Source: Clostridia bacterium
Lineage (GTDB): Bacteria; Bacillota_A; Clostridia; Christensenellales; Aristaeellaceae
Direction of reading: 5' to 3'
DNA: 6,348 bases
NCBI GenBank assembly: GCA_017398245.1
Contig: JAFQGN010000238.1
Span: forward strand, 1 to 6,348
The first letter of the stretch is position 1, and each line of letters opens with the position of its first letter. Position numbers and translations under genes: made by a program. The notes under the pieces were generated by a model. The model searched no databases. It saw only the letters and a list, made by a program, of their open reading frames with translations, and had not been told where the DNA came from. Below are positions 1-5,001 of the stretch, in pieces.

Positions 1-2273
1 ACCAGAACGGAGACCATCAGGCCCTGATAGGCGATATCAAAGCCCATGCCGCCGGAGAAGATGCCGGCCTTGGCATTGCGCGGCTTGCGGCGCATGATGT
101 CGGGCTCGGCCTTTTCCATGCCCAGCGCGAGGGCCGGGAAGCAGTCGGTAACCAGGTTAATCCACAGCAGGTGCACGGGTTCCAGAATGGTGAAGCCCAT
201 GAGAGTGGCCACGAAGATACCGATGACCTCGCTCATGTTGGAGCCAAGAAGGAACTGGATGGCCTTGCGGATGTTGTCGTAAATGCGGCGGCCTTCTTCA
301 ACAGCGCCAACGATGGTGGCGAAGTTGTCGTCGGTCAGAACCATGTCGGCAACGTTCTTGGTAACGTCGGTACCGGTGATGCCCATGCCCACGCCGATAT
401 CGGCAGACTTGATAGACGGAGCGTCGTTTACGCCGTCGCCAGTCATGGCGGTGATATAGCCGGCCTCGCGCCAGGCGTTGACGATGCGGGTCTTATGCTC
501 GGGCTGCACGCGGGCGTACACGCCGATGTTATACATTTCCTTGGAGAATTCTTCGTCGCTCATCTCGCTGAGCTGCGCGCCGGTGATGGCCTTCTTGCCG
601 TTGGTCAGGATGCCCAGCTCCTTGGCGATGGCAACGGCGGTATCGACATGGTCGCCGGTGATCATGATCGCGCGGATGCCGGAGCTGTTGCACTGTTCAA
701 TAGCGTCCTTCACTTCGGGACGCACGGGGTCGATCATGCCGGACAGGCCCACGAAGCACAGATCCTTTTCCAGATCGGCCGCTTCATAGGAGGCGGGTTC
801 GGCGTTGTACAGGCGCTGAGCGCAGGCCAGAACGCGCAGGGCACGGTCAGCCATGCTCTTGTTGGCCTGCAGAATGTTCTTGCGGTCGGCGTCCGTCATC
901 GGCACGGTCTTGCCGCCCTTGAGGATCGTGGTGCACAGATCCAGAACCACGTCGGGCGCACCCTTGGTGTACTGGATGTAAGAGCCTTCGGCCTTGTGCA
1001 CGGTGGACATCATCTTGCGGCCGGAATCGAACGGGGCCTCGCCGCTGCGGGGCAGTTGCTTTTTGAGCGCGTGCTTGGGCTGATCCAGCTTCGCCGCCCA
1101 GTTGACCAGAGCGACTTCGGTGGGTTCGCCGGTGACAGAGCCGTCCTCGGCCAGCTCGGCGTCGCTGCTCAGAGCCATGGCCTTGGCCAGATACTTTTCG
1201 TCTTCGCCGTAGAAATCGACCACGGTCATCTTGTTCTGGGTCAGGGTGCCGGTCTTATCCGAGCAGATGATCTGCGCGCAGCCGAGGGTCTCGACGGCGG
1301 TAAGACGGCGGATGATCGCGTTGCGGCGGGACATGTTCGTCACGCCGATGGAAAGCACGACGGTAACGACGGCGGCCAGACCTTCCGGAATGGCGGCGAC
1401 GGCCAGCGAAACGGCGACCATGAAGGAGTTCAGAATGCTTTCAAAGTTCAGGCCGCCGGCGCGCAGCATCTGCACGACGAAGATGACGGCGCAAATGCCA
1501 AGGACCAGCCAGGTAAGCACCTTGGAAAGCTGGCTGAGCTTGATCTGCAGCGGGGTCTGGCCGTCTTCGGCGTTGGCCAGCGCATCGGCGATCTTGCCCA
1601 TTTCGGTGTCCATGCCGGTGGCGGTGATCACGGCCTTGCCGCGTCCGTACACGACGGTGGAACCCATATAGACCATGTTCTTGCGGTCGCCCAGCGGGAT
1701 ATCGCCGCTGCCGTCCTTGAGGTTGATCAGATCGATAAACTTGGTAACCGGAACAGATTCGCCGGTCAGCGCGGCTTCTTCGATCTTCAGGCTGGCGTTT
1801 TCGATCAGTCGGCCGTCGGCGGGCACTGCGTCGCCGGCTTCCAGCAGAACGACGTCGCCCACGACGAGATCTTCACTGTGGACAGACATGATCTTGCCGT
1901 CGCGCAGCACGCGGGAGGTGGCTGCGGACATTTCCTGCAGGGCTTCGATGGCCTTTTCGGCCTTGCTTTCCTGATACACGCCCAGCACGGCGTTGACGAT
2001 AACGACGGCCAGGATGATGATAACGTCGGTAAAGCTCTCGCCTTCGATCACGGCCAGAACGCCGCTGATGGCGGCTGCGGCCAGCAGGATCAGGATCATC
2101 GGATCCATCAGCTGGTTCACAAAACGCTTCAGGAGCGAATCCTTCTTGCCCTCTGCAAGCTTGTTCTTGCCGTTCTGTTCAAGGCGGAGAGCTGCCTCTT
2201 TTTCTGACAAGCCATCCTGCCCGCTCTTCACGTGCGCAAGAACGCTTGCCGCTTCCTCGCAATAGTGTTTCAT
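1..2273 (-). CDS. P2-type calcium-transporting P-type ATPase (partial, C-terminus cut by window edge)
   Basis: This ATP-driven cation pump most likely exports Ca2+ across the cytoplasmic membrane. Translation from the ATG at 2273 gives about 757 residues starting MKHYCEEAASVLAHV, the usual N-terminal cation-ATPase domain. In order come membrane helices M1-M2 (about 57-100), the actuator domain with the TGES loop (170-173), M3 (about 252-270), M4 with the ion-site motif VAAIPEGL (E297), the phosphorylation motif CSDKTGTLT (D339), the nucleotide-domain KGAPD (K437), the hinge motif TGDGVNDAP (D613, D617), M5 with SNMSEV (N679, E682), and M6 with INLVTD (N706, D710). These residues match the SERCA calcium ligands E309, N768, E771, N796 and D800. 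The family is usually 850-900 residues, so roughly the last 100-130 (M8-M10) lie outside the window. The start is supported by the purine-rich RBS AAGGAAGGGG eight bases upstream. Ca2+ specificity is inferred from these motifs; a related Mn2+/Ca2+ pump of the PMR1 type is the main alternative. Confidence 0.95.
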   Translation of the reverse strand, partial: MKHYCEEAASVLAHVKSGQDGLSEKEAALRLEQNGKNKLAEGKKDSLLKRFVNQLMDPMILILLAAAAISGVLAVIEGESFTDVIIILAVVIVNAVLGVYQESKAEKAIEALQEMSAATSRVLRDGKIMSVHSEDLVVGDVVLLEAGDAVPADGRLIENASLKIEEAALTGESVPVTKFIDLINLKDGSGDIPLGDRKNMVYMGSTVVYGRGKAVITATGMDTEMGKIADALANAEDGQTPLQIKLSQLSKVLTWLVLGICAVIFVVQMLRAGGLNFESILNSFMVAVSLAVAAIPEGLAAVVTVVLSIGVTNMSRRNAIIRRLTAVETLGCAQIICSDKTGTLTQNKMTVVDFYGEDEKYLAKAMALSSDAELAEDGSVTGEPTEVALVNWAAKLDQPKHALKKQLPRSGEAPFDSGRKMMSTVHKAEGSYIQYTKGAPDVVLDLCTTILKGGKTVPMTDADRKNILQANKSMADRALRVLACAQRLYNAEPASYEAADLEKDLCFVGLSGMIDPVRPEVKDAIEQCNSSGIRAIMITGDHVDTAVAIAKELGILTNGKKAITGAQLSEMSDEEFSKEMYNIGVYARVQPEHKTRIVNAWREAGYITAMTGDGVNDAPSIKSADIGVGMGITGTDVTKNVADMVLTDDNFATIVGAVEEGRRIYDNIRKAIQFLLGSNMSEVIGIFVATLMGFTILEPVHLLWINLVTDCFPALALGMEKAEPDIMRRKPRNAKAGIFSGGMGFDIAYQGLMVSVL

Positions 2274-2281
2274 ACCGGGGT

Positions 2282-2291
2282 CCCCTTCCTT
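2282..2291 (-). promoter_or_regulatory. Ribosome binding site of the Ca2+-ATPase
   Basis: On the minus strand this reads AAGGAAGGGG, ending eight bases before the ATG at 2273. It supports that start codon over any internal one. The following bases ACCCC are complementary to the GGGG at its end, so part of the site sits in a small GGGGTCCCC palindrome. Confidence 0.6.
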
Positions 2292-2307
2292 CTTGAATTA
2301 TCGCATA

Positions 2308-2328
2308 ATACTATGAAAAACATAGTAT
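2308..2328. repeat. Perfect inverted repeat ATACTATG-N5-CATAGTAT, candidate operator upstream of the ATPase
   Basis: The two 8-bp arms are perfect and are separated by AAAAA (TTTTT on the minus strand). The element lies 35-55 bases upstream of the ATPase start codon. If the promoter at 2349-2377 is used, the repeat falls about 14-34 bases downstream of transcription start. It also fits the spacer of a weaker alternative promoter on the minus strand: TAGGCA (2328-2333), 17 bp, TATTAT (2305-2310). Either position suits a repressor or activator site. As RNA it could form a short A/U-rich hairpin. No known operator is recognised, and the binding protein is unknown. Confidence 0.5.
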
Positions 2329-2348
2329 GCCTAAATGCGCTCAATATA

Positions 2349-2377
2349 ACTATATAAGCAACTTCAAGTTTCAGCAA
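2349..2377 (-). promoter_or_regulatory. Candidate sigma-A-type promoter of the Ca2+-ATPase
   Basis: On the minus strand a -35 box TTGCTG (2372-2377) and a -10 box TATAGT (2349-2354) are separated by exactly 17 bp, within a markedly AT-rich stretch. Predicted transcription start is near 2342, giving a leader of about 70 bases that contains the inverted repeat at 2308-2328. The alternative promoter overlapping that repeat has a good -10 but a weaker -35, so which one is used is uncertain. Confidence 0.5.
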
Positions 2378-2695
2378 TCCATTTTGACACATTTTAGCCA
2401 AATCTTTGCTTTGGTGAAAATCGTTTTTGGAATATGTTCAGGTTACGTTTCAGGAGCTTAACAAAATGGAAATTGCTTTGGAAAACATGTCTGCGCGCAG
2501 GGCCTTGCATTGCGTCTGCGTGGATGAGTATGCGCGTATCCGGCCTGTTTTACACAGTTGGTAAGCTCCATACCGGCAAGTATAGCAGAGGGAAACGGCG
2601 CAAAAACGAAGGAAAATGTACAGAAAACGAAAGCGAGTGCGAAGGTTTGCGCAAAACGGGCGCCGCCTGCACCGCAGCGGTTTTCTGCAGAGGAG
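2378..2695. other. Intergenic region with no gene I can support
   Basis: This stretch lies between the GH92 hairpin and the ATPase promoter. Frames on both strands give only low-complexity or unrecognisable translations, most of them extensions of frames antisense to GH92. The best small candidate is a 32-codon plus-strand frame, 2466-2564, starting MEIALENMSARR, with AGGAG nine bases upstream. It has no convincing promoter (a consensus TTGACA at 2384-2389 lacks a -10 box) and no recognisable product. On the minus strand an extended -10-like TGC-TATACT (2579-2587) has no good -35. The part around 2590-2660 is rich in AAAACG/GAAGG-like purine runs on the plus strand, with no clear function. 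Confidence 0.5.
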
Positions 2696-2735
2696 AATGG
2701 GAACGACAGGCGATGGATTGCCTGCCGTTCCCATT
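2696..2735 (-). terminator. Long hairpin immediately after GH92, probable transcription terminator or 3' stabiliser
   Basis: Arms 2696-2711 and 2720-2735 form a 16-bp stem with an 8-base loop. The single non-Watson-Crick position is a G-U pair on the minus strand but an A-C mismatch on the plus strand, which fits use in the GH92 transcript. The stem begins five bases after the GH92 stop codon. The sequence after it (CTCCTCTGCAG) has no real U-tract, so it is not a textbook rho-independent terminator. It may instead protect the 3' end or act with rho. Confidence 0.6.
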
Positions 2736-2740
2736 TATGT

Positions 2741-4822
2741 TCATTCGCATGCCCATTCCTTGTTGGGGCGTTCGCCCATGCGCAGAACCAGCTCTCCGCC
2801 GGCGAGGATGTCCTCATGCTGCAGCTTTGCTGTGTTCCAAGCTTCGCCATTGAGCGAGGCCGACTGTATATACTTCGTCTTTTCCGTGTTGCCTTCCGCC
2901 CGGATGCTGAACGTGCGCCCGTTTTCCAGATGGATGTGCACGGCGCTGAATACGGGGCTGCCGATATCGTATTCGGGCTTTCCGGGGCAGACGGGGTAGA
3001 ACCCCATGGCCGAGAACACGTACCATGCGCACATCGCGCCGCCGTCCTCGTCTCCGCAGATGCCAAAGGGCGTATCATTGAACCACAGGCGCATGATCTC
3101 GCGCAGTTTGCGCTGCGCTTTCCACGGCTGGCCGCTGTAATTGTACAGATAGGGGATGTGGAACGAGGGCTCGTTGCCCATGCAGAACTGGCCGATCAGG
3201 CCCGTTTCGTCCGGGAACTGGCCGAGGAAGGAGAATTTGTTCGTGCCGTACTGTTCCACGAACATCCGGTCGAGATAGCTCTCCAGCGCCTTTTGGCCGC
3301 CCATGAGCTCCATCAGGCCTGCGATATCGTGCTGCACATGCAAGGTGTAGGTCCATGCGTTACATTCGGCGAAATAGGCGCGCCCGCCCTGTCCGCCGGA
3401 AAGCTTCGGGTCGAAGTTCGGGACCCAGCTGCCGTCGGCCAGCTTCGGCGACATGAACCCCGTTTCGGCGTTGTACAGGTTTTTGTAGTTCTGCGCGCGC
3501 TTGGCATACAGGCTTTCGGCGTCAGGCCGTCCGGTCGCCTTGGCAAACTGAGAAAGGCACCACTCGTCGTAGGCCGTTTCCAGAGTCACGGAAACGCACT
3601 GCCTGCGCTCGTAGGAATGCACGCCCTCCAGCCATTCCGTTTCGCCTTCGGGCAGAGCGGGGAAGAACCCCTTTTCGAAATAGCATTTATCAAATTCGTT
3701 GATCGGCCCGAACGCCCAAGGCAGCTTTGTGGCCTGCTCTTCGTTTTTTACCATCGCTTCCCATGCCGTGTCGGCGTCGAAGCCGTGAAGCCCCTTGGCA
3801 TATGCATCCGCGATCAGCGCAGTGGAGTGCTTGCCGATCATCACCGCGCGGCTGCCCTGCAGAGCCGGGAACGAAGGCATCCAGCCACTCTGCTCGTACA
3901 TGCGGATGTACGAACGGATGATGTCCTGCTGACGAGCGGGCTCAAGCAGCAGCTGCAGCGGGTGCGCATCGCGATAGGTGTCCCAAAGGCCGTCGTTGGT
4001 GTAAAAATCCGTCGCATCTTCGTGCACCTTGCGGTCGAATGCGCTGTAATACCGACCGTATTCGGAAATATTGATCATCCTCTGGTGCACACGGTAGAGA
4101 GAGGTGTAGAAGATCTTCTTTTGCTGTTCGGTGCCGCCCTCCACTTCGATCCGGCCGAGCGTTTTATCCCAGATTTCCTGCGCGCGCTGCGCGATGGCAT
4201 CGAAACCAAGCCCGGTCGTTTCTCTGCGCAGGTTATCCGCTGCCTGCTCGGCGTCGATGTAGGAAAAGCCGACTTTCACTTCCAGACAGATCCCCGGCGC
4301 AAAGCTAAGAAGCAGAGCGTTGCCATCCTGCCGGATCTCTTCCGGCGCGTGCGAAAATTCCGCCGCGAAGCAGCAGGGCACTCCCTGCCACACTTCGCTG
4401 CCACAGAGCAGGTCGTTTTGCATGAACAGTTCGCCATCGCCGCTGAGAGACGCGCGCAGATGCGCCGATTCGCCCTGCGGATAGGTGAAACGGTACACGG
4501 CACAGTGCTCCGTCACGGTATATTCGGCGTCGATGCCGCTCTCCTCCAGCAACACGCTTGCGCGGTAGCACTTCACACACTCAAAATCATGATCGTAGGA
4601 AGAGAAAAAATTCGGTTCATCGCCGCAATCGGGCATGAGAGATCCCTTGTTGGCCGGAAAACCGTAGATCACCGGCGCGAGGTACCGATCCGTGATCGTT
4701 TCGTCCAGAATCGGCCGGATCTGCGCCATGCTGTGCGGCAGATGCACCAGCGGCTGCGTGGCGGTGAGCAGATGCCCGATCGAGCCGATATAAGGATCCA
4801 CATAATCCGATAAATGCTTCAT
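2741..4822 (-). CDS. GH92 family alpha-mannosidase, predicted cytoplasmic
   Basis: The complete 693-residue protein belongs to glycoside hydrolase family 92, which comprises Ca2+-dependent inverting exo-alpha-mannosidases that remove mannose from N-glycans and mannan oligosaccharides. It begins VDPYIGSIGHLLTATQPLVH, a variant of the family's N-terminal VDPYIGT signature, followed by a beta-sandwich domain (to about 225) and a helical barrel domain. Recognised barrel motifs are LWDTYRDAHPL (279-289), GWMPSF (313-318), YFAECNAWTY (E486), GNEPSFHIPYLYN (E551) and GDEDGGAMCAWYVFSAMGFYPV (D591, D593). In the family a glutamate is the catalytic acid and an aspartate pair provides the base. By spacing, E486 and D591/D593 are the best candidates. 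There is no signal peptide, membrane anchor or accessory module, so it should act on imported oligosaccharides. The ATG is supported by GGGAGG seven bases upstream. Linkage preference (alpha-1,2, -1,3, -1,4 or -1,6) cannot be read from the sequence. Confidence 0.95.
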   Translation of the reverse strand: MKHLSDYVDPYIGSIGHLLTATQPLVHLPHSMAQIRPILDETITDRYLAPVIYGFPANKGSLMPDCGDEPNFFSSYDHDFECVKCYRASVLLEESGIDAEYTVTEHCAVYRFTYPQGESAHLRASLSGDGELFMQNDLLCGSEVWQGVPCCFAAEFSHAPEEIRQDGNALLLSFAPGICLEVKVGFSYIDAEQAADNLRRETTGLGFDAIAQRAQEIWDKTLGRIEVEGGTEQQKKIFYTSLYRVHQRMINISEYGRYYSAFDRKVHEDATDFYTNDGLWDTYRDAHPLQLLLEPARQQDIIRSYIRMYEQSGWMPSFPALQGSRAVMIGKHSTALIADAYAKGLHGFDADTAWEAMVKNEEQATKLPWAFGPINEFDKCYFEKGFFPALPEGETEWLEGVHSYERRQCVSVTLETAYDEWCLSQFAKATGRPDAESLYAKRAQNYKNLYNAETGFMSPKLADGSWVPNFDPKLSGGQGGRAYFAECNAWTYTLHVQHDIAGLMELMGGQKALESYLDRMFVEQYGTNKFSFLGQFPDETGLIGQFCMGNEPSFHIPYLYNYSGQPWKAQRKLREIMRLWFNDTPFGICGDEDGGAMCAWYVFSAMGFYPVCPGKPEYDIGSPVFSAVHIHLENGRTFSIRAEGNTEKTKYIQSASLNGEAWNTAKLQHEDILAGGELVLRMGERPNKEWACE

Positions 4823-4829
4823 TTCGCTT

Positions 4830-4835
4830 CCTCCC
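4830..4835 (-). promoter_or_regulatory. Ribosome binding site of GH92
   Basis: Minus-strand GGGAGG (part of GGGAGGAAG) lies seven bases before the ATG at 4822. It is a strong match to the anti-Shine-Dalgarno and fixes the start. Confidence 0.8.
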
Positions 4836-4845
4836 TGCGCCTGAG

Positions 4846-4866
4846 AAACGGGCGCGCGCCGTTTTT
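4846..4866. repeat. GC palindrome / hairpin in the GH92 leader
   Basis: GGCGCGCGCC (4851-4860) is a perfect 10-bp palindrome. AAACGG (4846-4851) and CCGTTT (4859-4864) also form an imperfect hairpin around it. Read on the plus strand, the stem is followed by a run of five Ts (4862-4866), as in a small intrinsic terminator, which would block readthrough coming from antisense to GH92. Read on the minus strand, it sits in the GH92 leader about 10-30 bases after the predicted transcription start and could be an operator or a leader hairpin. The role is not decidable from sequence. Confidence 0.4.
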
Positions 4867-4880
4867 AACCTGTGCTTCTG

Positions 4881-4909
4881 ATTATAGAGGATATCTGCCG
4901 GAAAGACAA
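4881..4909 (-). promoter_or_regulatory. Sigma-A-type promoter of GH92
   Basis: On the minus strand, -35 TTGTCT (4904-4909), a 17-bp spacer and a perfect -10 TATAAT (4881-4886) form a near-consensus promoter. Predicted start is near 4874, giving a leader of about 50 bases before the GH92 ATG. Confidence 0.8.
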
Positions 4910-4936
4910 GGACTTGCGGAGCGGGCCTGCCTTGTC
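4905..4936. repeat. Inverted repeat GACAAGG-N18-CCTTGTC spanning both divergent -35 boxes
   Basis: The arms 4905-4911 and 4930-4936 are perfect 7-bp inverted copies, and each contains most of one -35 element. Part of the symmetry follows from both promoters having a TTGTC-type -35, but it extends two bases beyond into the shared CC/GG. A dimeric regulator binding here could control both genes at once. Confidence 0.4.
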
Positions 4937-4960
4937 AAGCACGCGCAGGTATGCTATAGT
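4932..4960 (+). promoter_or_regulatory. Sigma-A-type promoter of the M20D hydrolase gene
   Basis: -35 TTGTCA (4932-4937), a 17-bp spacer and -10 TATAGT (4955-4960) are preceded by an extended -10 TG at 4952-4953. Predicted start is near 4967, leaving a leader of about 35 bases. It is arranged back to back with the GH92 promoter, with 22 bp between the two -35 boxes. Confidence 0.8.
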
Positions 4961-4989
4961 ACCCACATAAACCCATAATATAAGGAAGC

Positions 4990-4995
4990 GGAGGG
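4990..4995 (+). promoter_or_regulatory. Ribosome binding site of the M20D hydrolase gene
   Basis: GGAGGG lies six bases before the ATG at 5002. This fixes the start and makes the first residues MAGIPASFALIRQAVEKHQ. Confidence 0.8.
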
Positions 4996-5001
4996 AACGG
5001 C

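Noticed and set aside
171..2207. Long plus-strand open frame (678 codons) antisense to the ATPase
   Set aside because: Its translation is rich in repeated H/D/G/Q and has no family motifs. The minus strand encodes a full set of P-type ATPase motifs in the same place, so this frame is a codon-phase shadow in GC-rich DNA.
2384..2412. Consensus -35 TTGACA on the plus strand
   Set aside because: At 16-18 bp spacing there is only TTGCTT/TGCTTT/GCTTTG, which is not a usable -10, and no supported gene lies downstream.
2579..2587. Extended -10-like TGC-TATACT on the minus strand in the gap
   Set aside because: There is no -35 box at suitable spacing (only TTTTTG at 16 bp) and no gene start close by. 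The nearer promoter at 2349-2377 explains the ATPase better.
2598..2660. Repeated AAAACG/GAAGG purine runs and GCGCAAA...TTTGCGC arms
   Set aside because: The copies are short and irregular and the inverted arms are only 7 bp with a loop of about 40 bases, so no repeat array or RNA structure can be supported.
2458..3078. Minus-strand 206-codon frame overlapping the end of GH92 and the gap
   Set aside because: It lies mostly in another frame of GH92, with an arginine- and cysteine-rich translation and no motif or ribosome binding site. It looks like a shadow plus chance extension.
2558..4813. Long plus-strand open frame (751 codons) antisense to GH92
   Set aside because: It has no recognisable domain, no Shine-Dalgarno or promoter at its start, and mirrors the real GH92 gene.
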